A stretch of 64,000 bases of DNA, taken from Candidatus Fermentithermobacillaceae bacterium (lineage in GTDB: Bacteria > Bacillota > Sulfobacillia > Fermentithermobacillales > Fermentithermobacillaceae). Position 1 is the stretch's first letter, and every line of letters starts with the position of its first letter. Position numbers and translations under genes: made by a program. The DNA is taken from contig DUSI01000032.1 of the NCBI GenBank assembly GCA_012842685.1, forward strand, positions 54,488-118,487. Reading direction: 5' to 3'. Below the pieces are notes generated by a model. It did no database searches and was not told the DNA's origin. It saw nothing but the letters and a program-made list of their open reading frames with translations. This document shows, piece by piece, positions 28,277 through 37,575 of the stretch.

Positions 28277-29039
28277 CCTCATCCTCTTCTCACTGTCGTA
28301 ATGGCAGGTCTCATCCTCTTTTCGCTGCCGCAGTGACCGGTTTCATCCTCTTTTCGGCATCGCACCGAATGATTTCGCCGGCCGGTGGCTGTGAACCCGC
28401 GGGCTTCATCCGCCGTTCAATCCACACCGGATGGTTTCGCCGGCCAGTCTCCGGGAACCGTCGGCTCCTGTCCGCCGTTGCCCCGGAACCATCGTCTCCT
28501 GTCCGCCGTTGCCGGGGTAACCGTCCGGTTTTATCCGCCGATGCGCTGGAACCGTCAGATTATCTCCGCAGATTCCTGACGACTCTCCCGTCTTATCCCC
28601 CAATTGCCAAGAACAGACCGATCCTCTCCGCCGGTTTCGGACGACCATCTCATCCCATCTTCCGACCGGCGGCAATCGGCCGATTCTACCCACCAGTTCC
28701 CGACAACCAGCCCATCCTATCCTCCGACCGGCGAGAATCGGACGATTTCGTCCACCGACTCCCAAAGACCATCTCATCTTGTCCGCCGATGCGTTGGGGT
28801 CAGCCGGCTGTGTCCGCCAGTCCTCGCAGACCGTCCCATCTCATCCTCCGACCGGCGAGAACCGGCTGATTGCATCCACCGATGCCCGGTGACCATCCCA
28901 TCTCATCGTCCAATTGCCGAGCACCGGCCGGTTCCATCCACCGAGTCCGGAGAAACGACCAATCTTTCCTGCCGATGCCCTGGGATCGGCCGGTCACAGC
29001 CGCCGATGCCCAAGAACCTTCCGATCGCTTCCGCGAAGG
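28277..29039. repeat. Degenerate tandem array, about 25 units of ~31 bp (array 1)
   Basis: This 870-bp gap between mrp and tldD has no convincing gene. It is filled by diverged units of 30-32 bp, mostly 31, that can be walked without a break from about 28277 to 29039. Common pieces on the plus strand are ATCCNCCGAT and GACCGGCGAGAA. From about 28643 two unit types alternate, giving a 62-bp super-period. The period is not a multiple of three. Open frames crossing the array shift through all units and have no ribosome site, so they are judged accidental. Confidence 0.85.
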
Positions 29040-29135
29040 AATATCCGTTCTACGGAGCGAAGCTTCGCGTGCCAAAATGAACCGGCGAAGTCAACATCTG
29101 CTACCGTTGGACACTAACGGAGGGAGGTTTGGTCA

Positions 29136-30566
29136 TTGAGGGTAGGCCATGCACAGTGCTTGGTTCCTGAAGAAGTCCTGAGAAAAGTCCTGAAGGCGGC
29201 CATGATGACGGGAGCCGATTTCGCCGAGGTGTTCGTCGAGGACACATCCACCGAGACGATCACCATGGAAGACGGCAAGATAGAGAACGTGAACTCAGGC
29301 CGGGACAAGGGCGCCGGAATCAGGGTCGTCAAAGGAGAAACATCATCTTACTGTTTCACGGATAGCCTTGAGGAAAGGGACCTCCTGGAAGCCGCCCGTA
29401 CAGCGGCAGGGGCCCTCATGGGGGCGCGCGGAGACTATACCATCGACCTCACCCGCCGCGATGTTCCCTTGATAAGCCCCGTGTCCAAGTACCCCTGGGA
29501 GACGACGAAGACCCAGAAGGCCGAGTTCCTCCACAGGGCAGATCGCGCTGCAAGAGCCTACGATCCACTGATCAGCCAGGTAACTGCCGGCCTTCTGGAA
29601 ATAGTGAGGAACACGACCATCGCCAACTCGGAAGGCGTGCTGGCGGCGGATTCGGTGATCCGGTCCAGATTCACGGTGAGCGCCCTGGCCACGAAGAACG
29701 GCATACTGCAGACCGGCACGGCAACCATCGGAAAGACCATGGGCCTCGAGATCCTAGACATAAAGTCCCCGGAAGACCTGGGAAGGGAAGCAGCAAGACA
29801 GGCGATCGTGAACGTGCACGCGGCGCCCGCGCCTTCGGGCCCCATGACGGTAGTCATGACCAACGGATGGGGCGGTGTCCTCTTCCACGAAGCGTGTGGC
29901 CACAGCCTTGAAGCCGACAGCATACTGCGGGGATCGTCTGTCTTCGCCGGCAAGATCGGCCAGAGGGTCGCCAGGGAATGCGTAACCGCGATCGACGACC
30001 CGACCATCCCCAATGAATGGGGTAGTTACGGCGTGGACGACGAGGGAAATCCCGGCCAGAGGACCGTCCTCATTGAAAACGGGATCCTGAGAAGCTACAT
30101 GTACGACAGAAAGAGCGCGGTCAAGGACAAACACCGGTTTACCGGCAACGGCAGGCGGATGTCGTACCGCTACATAGCCATCCCGAGGATGACCAACACC
30201 TTCATAGCCCCCTACAGCGGCAAGGAAGAAGACATCATCGCAGACACTCAAGAAGGCCTCTACGCCAAAGGCCTTAGGGGAGGTCAGGTCAACCCGGCCA
30301 CGGGCGACTTCGTCTTCACGGTGTCGGAAGCGTACCTCATCAGGAACGGAAAGATAGGCGACCCGGTGAGGGGCGCAACCTTGATCGGCAACGGCCTCAC
30401 GACCCTGGGAGAAATAGACGCGGTGGCGGACAATCTCGACTTCGGTCCCGGCAACTGCGGCAAGTCAGGGCAAAGCGTCCCGGCGGCTTGCGGCCAGCCG
30501 GCGCTGCGCATACGCCGCATCACGGTTGGCGGTACCGATAGGCGTTCCGCCGAAAGGAGGGGCTAG
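29136..30566 (+). CDS. tldD: TldD-family metalloprotease subunit
   Basis: A 476-residue TldD homologue. The zinc site HEACGHSLEAD (H-E-x-x-x-H) is near residue 251, preceded by GGVLFHE. TldD and TldE form a heterodimer that degrades unfolded peptides and processes some ribosomally made peptides and toxins; TldD holds the active site. The last ~35 residues, after GEIDAVADNLDFGPGNCGKSG, are rich in Arg and extend past the usual end. The start is TTG with GGGAGG nine bases upstream. It is followed two bases later by tldE. Confidence 0.94.
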   Translation: MRVGHAQCLVPEEVLRKVLKAAMMTGADFAEVFVEDTSTETITMEDGKIENVNSGRDKGAGIRVVKGETSSYCFTDSLEERDLLEAARTAAGALMGARGDYTIDLTRRDVPLISPVSKYPWETTKTQKAEFLHRADRAARAYDPLISQVTAGLLEIVRNTTIANSEGVLAADSVIRSRFTVSALATKNGILQTGTATIGKTMGLEILDIKSPEDLGREAARQAIVNVHAAPAPSGPMTVVMTNGWGGVLFHEACGHSLEADSILRGSSVFAGKIGQRVARECVTAIDDPTIPNEWGSYGVDDEGNPGQRTVLIENGILRSYMYDRKSAVKDKHRFTGNGRRMSYRYIAIPRMTNTFIAPYSGKEEDIIADTQEGLYAKGLRGGQVNPATGDFVFTVSEAYLIRNGKIGDPVRGATLIGNGLTTLGEIDAVADNLDFGPGNCGKSGQSVPAACGQPALRIRRITVGGTDRRSAERRG

Positions 30567-30568
30567 AA

Positions 30569-31897
30569 GTGGTCGACCTTAAGTCACTGCTCGATTACGC
30601 CTCGTCTCTCGGCGCTCAGGAAACGGAGCTTTACCTCGAAGAGACGAAAGGCTGGAGCTGCCGGGTATACCAGGGCGAAGTTGAAAACCTCCAGGCATCC
30701 CAAGGAAAGGGGTTGGCGGTTCGAGTCATAGCCGGCAAAGCCCTGGGCATCGCCTACACCAGCGACATCTCTGACGACGGCGCCCGTGAGGCGATTAGCA
30801 GGGCAATCGAGAACGCCAAGATCTCTGCCCCAGATGAACTGAGGTCTTTCTACGCCCCCGAAGGCGAATATCCGACATTGCAGGCCTGGAGCCAGGACAT
30901 TGAGGATGCGCCCGCCGAAACCAAGATCCGCATGGCCCTTGACATGGAAGCCATGGCCAAAGGGAAGGACTCTCGCATCCAGAAGGTGCTGGCGGCAAGC
31001 GTCGGGACGAACTCCCGCTCGGTGACGGTTGTGAACTCCAAGGGAGTCGATGTCTCCTTCAGGTCCAACTACGCCACCATATCGTGCCAGGTCCTGGCCC
31101 GGGAAAACGGAGTTATGCAGCCGGGCTCCGGTATGCAGTTCTCCCGCACGTTTGCAGGCCTCGAGCCCGAGAGAGTGGTCGGTGAAGCAGTCGAGAAAGC
31201 CCTGAACCTCTTGGGAGGCAAGCCCGTCGAGTCCCAGGACGCCGCAGTCATATTCGCCCCCGAGGTGTCGTCTGTCATCTGGCAGATGCTCGCCGGGGTC
31301 CTGACAGGCGAAGCCGTCCAGAAAAAACGGTCGATGTTCGCGGGGAAGATCGGCCAGAGGGTCGCGTCTGAGCTCGTCTCCTTGATCGACGATCCCTTTG
31401 ACGTACGAGGCACGGGAGCTTCGCCGTTTGACGCGGAGGGGGTGCCCCGGAAGAGGATGGCCCTTATCGAAAAAGGGGTGCTCAAGACATACATTTACGA
31501 TTGCTACTCCGCCGCTAAGGACGGTGTGAAATCCACCGGGCACGCCTACAGGAGGATCAGCACTGCCGTGCAGGCCGCGCCCTGCAACCTGTACCTTGAG
31601 CCTGGAACCCAATCCTTGGAGGAAGTCGTGGCCTCGACAAAGAACGGACTCCTGGTAATGGACGTATCCGGCATCAGCACGGGAGGCTTCAACCCTGTCT
31701 CAGGAGACTTCTCGGTAGGCGCGGCAGGCCGGTGGATAAGCGACGGACGGTTCGTGGGACCCGTCCGGGAAGTCACCATCGCGGGCAACCTGAAGGATAT
31801 GCTGATGGGGATCGACGCAGTGGCGTCGGACCTCAAGTGGCTGGGCATGGGGACCCCGTCCTTTAGGGTAGCCAAGATGGCGATAAGCGGGAAGTGA
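30569..31897 (+). CDS. tldE: TldE/PmbA-family metalloprotease partner subunit
   Basis: A 442-residue TldE (PmbA) homologue, the partner without the H-E-x-x-x-H zinc motif. Family segments include ETELYLEETKGWSCRVYQG, FAGKIGQRVASELVSLIDDP and STGGFNPVSGDFSVGAAG. The start is GTG at 30569, with GGAGG overlapping the end of tldD. The two genes form a tight operon. No peptide precursor gene was seen nearby, so a housekeeping proteolytic role is as likely as maturation of a peptide. Confidence 0.93.
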   Translation: MVDLKSLLDYASSLGAQETELYLEETKGWSCRVYQGEVENLQASQGKGLAVRVIAGKALGIAYTSDISDDGAREAISRAIENAKISAPDELRSFYAPEGEYPTLQAWSQDIEDAPAETKIRMALDMEAMAKGKDSRIQKVLAASVGTNSRSVTVVNSKGVDVSFRSNYATISCQVLARENGVMQPGSGMQFSRTFAGLEPERVVGEAVEKALNLLGGKPVESQDAAVIFAPEVSSVIWQMLAGVLTGEAVQKKRSMFAGKIGQRVASELVSLIDDPFDVRGTGASPFDAEGVPRKRMALIEKGVLKTYIYDCYSAAKDGVKSTGHAYRRISTAVQAAPCNLYLEPGTQSLEEVVASTKNGLLVMDVSGISTGGFNPVSGDFSVGAAGRWISDGRFVGPVREVTIAGNLKDMLMGIDAVASDLKWLGMGTPSFRVAKMAISGK

Positions 31898-32036
31898 CCT
31901 GCGACAGCATGGCCGGAGCCTCGCCGGAGGCTGGCCCGAGCTGTGCCGGTGAGTTCCGACACAATGTCCGGAATGCCTATGCTGCCGGCGGACCAGTCGG
32001 GCCTCTCGCGGGCAGCCTAAGAAGGAGGTTTGAGAC

Positions 32037-32228
32037 ATGCCGATCGTACAGATAGAGATGCTCGAAGGAAGGACGCTCGAACAGAAGAGAGCGATGGTCA
32101 AGGAAGTCACCGAGGCCATCTGCAGGACTCTTAACGCCACGCCAGATGCCGTACGCATCATCATCCGCGAGATGCCCTTCGAGCACTTCGCGGTCGGAGG
32201 CGTGCTTAGGAGCGACCAGAAGAAGTAG
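32037..32228 (+). CDS. 4-oxalocrotonate tautomerase-family protein
   Basis: A 63-residue protein, typical of 4-oxalocrotonate tautomerases. The catalytic Pro1 follows the initiator methionine (MPIVQIEMLEGRTLEQKR), and the basic residues expected near positions 11 and 39 are present (Arg in EGRT; IIIREMP). It probably hexamerises and catalyses keto-enol tautomerisation; the natural substrate is unknown. AAGGAGG precedes the ATG. It lies between tldE and a strong terminator. Confidence 0.9.
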   Translation: MPIVQIEMLEGRTLEQKRAMVKEVTEAICRTLNATPDAVRIIIREMPFEHFAVGGVLRSDQKK

Positions 32229-32293
32229 CGGCTCCGCAGGTATGCGATGTGAAGAATAGACCCGTGTCGCGGGGCTAATCTCGCGCATAAGAT

Positions 32294-32326
32294 CCCCCGG
32301 TAGAAAGAAGCCGGGGGTTTTCTTTT
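32294..32326 (+). terminator. Rho-independent terminator after the tautomerase gene
   Basis: CCCCCGG and CCGGGGG form a seven-base-pair stem with a ten-base loop, followed by TTTTCTTTT. This is a strong intrinsic terminator ending the tldD-tldE-tautomerase transcript. Confidence 0.9.
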
Positions 32327-32351
32327 GTTGGGAGGTAAAGGTGGTGTCTGC

Positions 32352-33860
32352 GTGCTCCGGGAGAGTCTAACAGTCTTGGTACCGGACGAGATAGAGATAA
32401 ACAAGCCGGACCTAAAGAGGATAAGCATCTCTGTGGTGATCGCCTCTCAAAGGGCAGACGGCTTTCTCACTGCCCTGAGCGCCTCGCCTCCTGGGAGCCG
32501 CGATGCGGGAGAAGATCTTGTGGCCCTTGCGTCTGAGCCGCTACCGGATTCGCCCCGGCTCTCGGCGCTACACCTTTCAACGGACGAACTCAAGGCAGGG
32601 CTCGAAGCGGGGGACGAAGAGACGGCAGCCTATCTCGCAAGAGCAGGAGTGTGCCGCGAAGTCGAGGTGGACATAGGGGAGCTTCACCTCGAAGACGGAG
32701 CCACATCCTTCGTGACCGTGACCGCTCACGCGATGCTCAGAGGAAGGCGGGTCCGGCAGTCGGTGCAAGTGCCCATCCGGTTTAGCGCCCTCCCTGAAGT
32801 CCCCGGCTGGTACGGTGGAGACGGTCACGTCCACACTCAGTGGAGCCCCGACGTGGTCCTCCTCCCCATTTCCAGACGCGTCCGGTACGCCCGGAACAAC
32901 GGGTTCGGGTTCATCATCATAACCGACCACGAGGACGGCGTAGGTGAAGCCTGGAGCCGCCCTGGCGGATACTGCGCCCAGTGCAGGGCCGCGGAAGAAG
33001 AGTACGGGATTCCGGTCCTTCCCGGGATAGAGATAGACACGTCGGTGGGCGGCCACTGCCTGGCCTACTGGCTGGATGAAGACGCGCCGTCGGCCCCTGC
33101 AAACGGCAAGCTCGACGCCCGCGGGCTCCTTAGAGAGATCGAAAGGCATAATTACCCCAGGTCTTACGGGGTAGTCGCCCACCCGTTCGCGCTTAGGCAA
33201 AAGTGGCGGGACTGGACTGTGGAGAATTTCGTGGGACTCGAGATAATAAACCGCTCGAGAAAATCTTCGTCTCAAGCAGTGGCCAAGTGGTTCGAACTTC
33301 TGCACCGGGACCTTCCGAGAACCCTTAGGACCGGTAAGTTCGTGGTAGGGCTCGCCAACTCAGACTGCCATAACCTGCAGGAACCGGGCGGAAGAGGATT
33401 CACGTGGATAAGGCCTCTCGGGGCGCAACCGGTCCGCGAGACTGGAACAGGAGATGCGCCAGACACCCCGAAACGCAGCACCCTTACCAGGGAAGACGTC
33501 TGGCGGACCCTGAGGCAAGGTCGCGCCGTCGCGTCGGGCTCAAAGGACCTTGGCTTTTTCACGCTGAACGGCGCCGGGATCGGTGAGATCGCCAGCGCTT
33601 TCGCGGGTTCGACACTCTCTTTCACCTTTGAGTGGCACCCTGCCGGCGGGAGGACTTGCAGGAAGATCACTCTCTTCTCGGGCGACGGAGGAAGGGTCGT
33701 CCTGAGTCCTGGGAGGCCGAAGCTCCCCCTCCGGTACGAGACCCGCTGCCCCAGAGAAAGCACATTTTACGTGGCCAAGTTTGAGTTCTCCGGGCCGGGC
33801 AGGAGCAAGCCTTCTGAAGTGTGGACCAACCCGGTGTTCTTGCGGGTAACCGGCATTTAA
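32352..33860 (+). CDS. PHP-domain metal-dependent phosphoesterase (CehA/McbA-like)
   Basis: A protein of about 502 residues. After an N-terminal beta-rich region (about 150 residues) there is a PHP domain with the metal-binding motifs DGHVHTQWSPD, ITDHED and PGIEIDT. Later come VVAHPFAL and NSDCHN. This is the CehA/McbA-type carbamate hydrolase and phosphoesterase family. A C-terminal beta-sandwich follows (about 400-502). The start is uncertain: GTG at 32352 has a GGTGGTG nearby, whereas TTG codons at 32325 and 32328 overlap the preceding terminator. The gene stands alone. The substrate is unknown. Confidence 0.8.
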   Translation: MLRESLTVLVPDEIEINKPDLKRISISVVIASQRADGFLTALSASPPGSRDAGEDLVALASEPLPDSPRLSALHLSTDELKAGLEAGDEETAAYLARAGVCREVEVDIGELHLEDGATSFVTVTAHAMLRGRRVRQSVQVPIRFSALPEVPGWYGGDGHVHTQWSPDVVLLPISRRVRYARNNGFGFIIITDHEDGVGEAWSRPGGYCAQCRAAEEEYGIPVLPGIEIDTSVGGHCLAYWLDEDAPSAPANGKLDARGLLREIERHNYPRSYGVVAHPFALRQKWRDWTVENFVGLEIINRSRKSSSQAVAKWFELLHRDLPRTLRTGKFVVGLANSDCHNLQEPGGRGFTWIRPLGAQPVRETGTGDAPDTPKRSTLTREDVWRTLRQGRAVASGSKDLGFFTLNGAGIGEIASAFAGSTLSFTFEWHPAGGRTCRKITLFSGDGGRVVLSPGRPKLPLRYETRCPRESTFYVAKFEFSGPGRSKPSEVWTNPVFLRVTGI

Positions 33861-33883
33861 GAAGGAAGACTTCCGAAAAAACA

Positions 33884-33912
33884 AAGGGCCGCGCGGCCAC
33901 TGCGCGGCCCTT
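33884..33912. terminator. Bidirectional terminator between PHP gene and S9 peptidase gene
   Basis: AAGGGCCGCGC and GCGCGGCCCTT form an eleven-base-pair stem with a seven-base loop. The minus-strand tail is TTTGTTTTTT, very strong. The plus-strand tail is pyrimidine-rich. It serves both convergent genes. Confidence 0.9.
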
Positions 33913-33990
33913 CACCTTCTTCCTTGTCTTCCTTTCGGCTTCTTCCTTTCAGCCGTCCTCTTATGCCAAGATTCCCCTTGCCGTCCCCGC

Positions 33991-34965
33991 CTACTCGATG
34001 GGGAAATCGGGCTTCAGGTACTTGTTCAGGAACCGCCAGATCTCCTTGCGGGATTCCTTGGCGAGCTTGGTGTCGATCCTGTTGAACACGTGACCGCCGG
34101 GCGCGTTCTGGTAGATCTTGTACTCGAAGTCCTTGCCCGCCGCCTTAAGCGCCTTTATGAGGTGCTCCACTTCGAGGACGTTCACGTCTTCATCGTTTGT
34201 GGTCGTGTGGATGAGAAGCGGCGTCTGGAGCTTCTCGGCGTGCCACGCGGGCGAGCGGCGCCTGTACTCCCACGGATCCTCTACCGCGCTCTTCCCGATG
34301 TGGTACGGCGCGGAGAAGAGGGCGTGATAACGCTCTCCTTTGTAACCCATCCTGGCGACGAGGTCAGAGACAGGCACACCGGCGTAGGCGGCCTTGTAAG
34401 CCTCGGGGTACTTGAAGATGTTCATGAGGGTTATGAGGCCGCCGTGGCTCCACCCGATGATGCCGACGCGGTCGGGGTCAACCAGCGGCTCGTTCTCGAT
34501 CATGAAGTTCCTGCCCTCGTAGACGTCTTCTACCTCGAGCCCGCCGTAGTCGATGAACTTGTAGAACTGCTCGCCGTATCCGGTGCTGCCTCTGTAATCG
34601 CTGGATATGACGATATACCCCTGGGTCACCATCTCTCTGATGATGTGGGCAGAACCGGTGCTGAAGTTCGAATGGACTCCCCCGTGCACGAACACAAGGA
34701 GCGGGTGCTTCTTATTCTTGTCGATGTGCTTCGGCACGAAGGTGTACGCGTGGATCTTGAGCGGGTTGCCCTTGTCCTGGGGAGACTGGGCATAGGTATT
34801 GGCCGGAGGCGGACCACAGTAAACCACCTTGTCGACCACGGCCACATCCTGCATAACCTGGTACCACATGAGATCGTCTATTGCCTTATGTAGGGACGCG
34901 AAAACGTGGGCGAGGCCCTGCTGCTGTCTCTTGAGCTCCTCAATTTGTTTAACCAGATCTTCCAC
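33991..34965 (-). CDS. S9-family prolyl-oligopeptidase-like peptidase
   Basis: A 324-residue alpha/beta hydrolase of the S9 (acylaminoacyl/prolyl oligopeptidase) family, reduced to the catalytic domain with a short helical N-terminus and no beta-propeller. The oxyanion region is FVHGGVHSNF, the nucleophile is in GIIGWSHGGL, the acid likely in TTTNDEDV and the histidine in GGHVFNR. GTG at 34965 (MEDLVKQIEELKRQQQ) is chosen because AAGGGGGG is six bases upstream. A longer frame to 35187 adds residues unlike any hydrolase. No signal peptide is visible, so it is probably cytoplasmic. Confidence 0.87.
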   Translation of the reverse strand: MEDLVKQIEELKRQQQGLAHVFASLHKAIDDLMWYQVMQDVAVVDKVVYCGPPPANTYAQSPQDKGNPLKIHAYTFVPKHIDKNKKHPLLVFVHGGVHSNFSTGSAHIIREMVTQGYIVISSDYRGSTGYGEQFYKFIDYGGLEVEDVYEGRNFMIENEPLVDPDRVGIIGWSHGGLITLMNIFKYPEAYKAAYAGVPVSDLVARMGYKGERYHALFSAPYHIGKSAVEDPWEYRRRSPAWHAEKLQTPLLIHTTTNDEDVNVLEVEHLIKALKAAGKDFEYKIYQNAPGGHVFNRIDTKLAKESRKEIWRFLNKYLKPDFPIE

Positions 34966-35205
34966 GGGAAACCCCCCTTCACAGGCCTTCGCGAGGCGCG
35001 GGACGCAGGTCGCCCCGGTATCCCGGCCACGCCGGAGAGGCCCAATCATGCTGATTGTAGCTTCGCCCGTCGTTGAACCATTTCCTCCTGTACCCGAAAC
35101 GATAGGAAACACCAAGTGAAGTGAGGATGGACTCAGGTCCCGGTAAATCTTTCTCCAAGCGTTGTGCGTGCATGGGATCTGCTGCATGGGAGCCGCAACG
35201 GACGA

Positions 35206-36273
35206 CTACTCCGCCCACACCACGGCTCCCCGGTGATCCGGCTTGAGAAGGTATATCTTCCAGCCTCCCGGGATCCGGGCAAGCCTGGGCAAAACTTCCC
35301 GGGAAAACTCAGTTCCGTCGCCTCTCAAGAGCGCCATGATGGTGGGCCCCGACCCGCTCACAAACTCGGCCAGAGACCCTGCACCGCGGGCAGCCGCCAG
35401 CACTTCGCTCGCGTTCGGTATGAGGGGCAACCTGTACGGCTGGTGGACGCGGTCCTGAACAGCGGTCCTGAGGACACCGAGGTCCCCCGTAGCCACCGCG
35501 GCCACGAGGAGAGCTGCCCTGCTTATGTTGAAGACCACGTCGGCACGGCCGTAGCTGCCGGGGAGCGCCGACCGGGCTTCCTCCGTTGAAAGCCTGAAGT
35601 CGGGGACCAAAGCCGCCATGGTGAGCTCCTCGGGTGGAGCCAGCCGGCAGTAGACTACCCGGGACGAAGGCACAGGCCCAAGAGAGCCGCCATCCTCATC
35701 CCCCGGCCCGCCTTCCCATACGGCAGCCGTGAGCCCGCCGATGGCGGCAGGGACGACGTTGTCCGGGTGGCCCTCGATCTCCGTAGCCAGGTCGATCGCC
35801 TCGGAAAGGCTCATCTCTTTTCCGCCCAGCCTCGCCGCTACCTCCCGCGCGGCCAAGACGCCGGCTACTATGCACGCGGCGCTGCTCCCCAGCCCCCTGG
35901 CGACGGGGATGTCCGTCTTGAGCGCCCTATACCTCACCCATCCGGCGGAAACCTCCAGCCTGCGCAGGCACTCGGAGAAGGAACGGACGACCAGGTTTCT
36001 GGGTTCGGGAGCGTCTCTCTGGGGGCCGTCTCTCTGGGAAGCGTCCCTCTGAGCGCCCCCTCTCTGCGAAGTGTCCGTCTGGAGAGCGTCCCTCTGGGGG
36101 ACATCTCCTTGGGAGATGCCCTCGGTTCCTCCTGCGTCAAACCTTCCGGCATCAGAGATCTCGAACTCCAATTCGTTGTACAGGGAAAGGGCCATCCCGA
36201 GGCAGTCGAAACCGGGCCCCAGATTCGCGGTGGTAGCAGGAACTCTAACCCTTACCTTGAGGCTCATATCCAA
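35206..36273 (-). CDS. thrB: Homoserine kinase with a pentapeptide-repeat insert
   Basis: A 355-residue GHMP kinase that phosphorylates homoserine, the step before threonine synthase. It has VPATTANLGPGFDCLG at the start, the ATP loop PVARGLGSSAAC and the C-terminal SGSGPTIMAL. Residues 55-89 are an insert of seven 5-residue repeats, consensus Q-R-D-A/G-x, between the first strands and NLVVRSF; ordinary ThrB has a short loop there. TTG at 36273 lies five bases after GGAGGAGG; the ATG at 36267 is the alternative. It is downstream of thrC and likely co-transcribed. Confidence 0.93.
   Translation of the reverse strand: MDMSLKVRVRVPATTANLGPGFDCLGMALSLYNELEFEISDAGRFDAGGTEGISQGDVPQRDALQTDTSQRGGAQRDASQRDGPQRDAPEPRNLVVRSFSECLRRLEVSAGWVRYRALKTDIPVARGLGSSAACIVAGVLAAREVAARLGGKEMSLSEAIDLATEIEGHPDNVVPAAIGGLTAAVWEGGPGDEDGGSLGPVPSSRVVYCRLAPPEELTMAALVPDFRLSTEEARSALPGSYGRADVVFNISRAALLVAAVATGDLGVLRTAVQDRVHQPYRLPLIPNASEVLAAARGAGSLAEFVSGSGPTIMALLRGDGTEFSREVLPRLARIPGGWKIYLLKPDHRGAVVWAE
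36007..36111. repeat. Seven in-frame 15-bp tandem repeats inside thrB
   Basis: Seven consecutive 15-bp units, each ending in TCTG or TTG on the plus strand and containing GTCTCTCTG-like cores, with no indels. Read in the thrB frame they encode Q-R-D-A-x pentapeptides. The rightmost unit is the most diverged. Confidence 0.9.
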
Positions 36274-36356
36274 GAGCGCCTCCTCCCTCGGCCGCCGGTT
36301 GGGTGTTCGGCCGTGTGCTTTCCATGCCTCTCGCGACAACATGGCTCCGGCACCGG

Positions 36357-37412
36357 CTATTTCCCAGCGATGACCTTTTCGATCTCCGCCAGCTCGCAGG
36401 CCACTCTCTTTATGTCGCCACCGAGCCCGACGGCGGTATCGGGATCTTTGAGGCCATTTCCCGTGAGGACGCAGACCACCGTGCTCCCCTCGGGGATCTT
36501 CCCTTCTCCGTAGGCCTTGATGAGCCCGGCCACGGAGATGCAGGACGCAGGCTCGGCGAAAACGCCTTCCGTCTTGGCCAGGAGGCCATATGCCTTGAGG
36601 ATCTCTTCATCCGTGATTTTGTCTATGGCGCCATTTGATTCAGTGAGCGCGGCCACCGCGCTCTTCCAGCTTGCGGGGTTTCCGATGCGGATGGCAGTCG
36701 CGATGGTCTCGGGATTCGCGATGACCCTGTTCTCCACGATCGGAGCCGCGCCCGCGGCCTGGAACCCGAGGAGCTTCGGGAGGGAAGATATTCGCCCAGC
36801 CTCCCTATACTCCTTGAAACCCTTCCAGTAGGCAGTGATATTGCCCGCGTTGCCGACGGGAATGGAGAGGAAGTCGGGAGCGCGTCCCAAGACGTCGCAG
36901 ATCTCGAAGGCAGCCGATTTCTGGCCTTCTATGCGGTATGGGTTTATCGAGTTTACTATGGTGAGCCCGTGCTTTGACGATACTTCCCTCACCATCGCCA
37001 GCGCGTCGTCGAAGTTCCCTTGCATGGCCACTACCTTTGCGCCGTATACGATGGCCTGGGCAAGTTTCCCCATGGCTATTTTGCCGTCAGGGATCAGCAC
37101 CACGCAGTCCAGCCCCGCCCGGGCAGCGTAGGCCGCCGCAGAAGCAGACGTATTTCCGGTCGAGGCGCAGATGACTGCACGCGCACCGAAAGATGCCGCG
37201 GCGGTGACGGCCACCGTCATCCCCCGATCCTTGAACGACCCCGTGGGATTTAGGCCGTCGTACTTGAGGTACACGTTTATCCCAGGGACATACTTCTCCA
37301 GGCCCTCGGCCCTAATGAGAGGCGTGCCTCCTTCGAGGAGCGTAACCACTCTTGCAGATGGTCCGACGGGCATGAAACGACGGTATTCTTCGATAATCCC
37401 TCTCCAAGCCAT
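36357..37412 (-). CDS. thrC: Threonine synthase
   Basis: A 351-residue pyridoxal-phosphate enzyme converting phosphohomoserine to threonine. The PLP lysine is in [11 protein letters not shown], the phosphate-binding loop in PVGNAGNI, and the cofactor-ring contact in [11 protein letters not shown] near the end. It begins [16 protein letters not shown] with [10 protein letters not shown], as in the short (class II) threonine synthases. The ATG at 37412 has GGAGG nine bases upstream; the longer frame to 37463 is not supported. It is the first gene of thrC-thrB, divergent from hppA. Confidence 0.96.
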   Translation of the reverse strand: MAWRGIIEEYRRFMPVGPSARVVTLLEGGTPLIRAEGLEKYVPGINVYLKYDGLNPTGSFKDRGMTVAVTAAASFGARAVICASTGNTSASAAAYAARAGLDCVVLIPDGKIAMGKLAQAIVYGAKVVAMQGNFDDALAMVREVSSKHGLTIVNSINPYRIEGQKSAAFEICDVLGRAPDFLSIPVGNAGNITAYWKGFKEYREAGRISSLPKLLGFQAAGAAPIVENRVIANPETIATAIRIGNPASWKSAVAALTESNGAIDKITDEEILKAYGLLAKTEGVFAEPASCISVAGLIKAYGEGKIPEGSTVVCVLTGNGLKDPDTAVGLGGDIKRVACELAEIEKVIAGK

Positions 37413-37493
37413 AGGCTCATTCCTCCGTCCGCCTGACGTCTCCGGTACCAGCGCCCCAAGCACCCCACGTCCGGTAGATTTTCACTTCCCATT

Positions 37494-37522
37494 TTGACAT
37501 ACATTTGGGCGTCAAGTAGTAT
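37494..37522 (+). promoter_or_regulatory. Sigma-A-type promoter of hppA
   Basis: A consensus TTGACA (37494-37499) and TAGTAT (37517-37522) are 17 bases apart. Start would be near 37529, about 47 bases before the hppA ATG. Confidence 0.75.
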
Positions 37523-37575
37523 TGGTAGCGGGCTTTCAATAGATTACCAAACCTAAAACCCTCAGGAGGCCGACT

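Noticed and set aside
28277..29039. CRISPR array
   Set aside because: Units are contiguous with no unique spacers, the period is 31 bp instead of about 60-75, and no cas genes are in the window.
28333..29080. Open frames of 178 and 158 codons across array 1
   Set aside because: They follow a 31-bp repeat whose period is not a multiple of three, have no ribosome sites and no protein-like features.
31898..32036. Terminator-like inverted repeats after tldE
   Set aside because: AGCCTC/GAGGCT can pair, but the stem is interrupted and no U run follows; read-through to the tautomerase gene seems likely.
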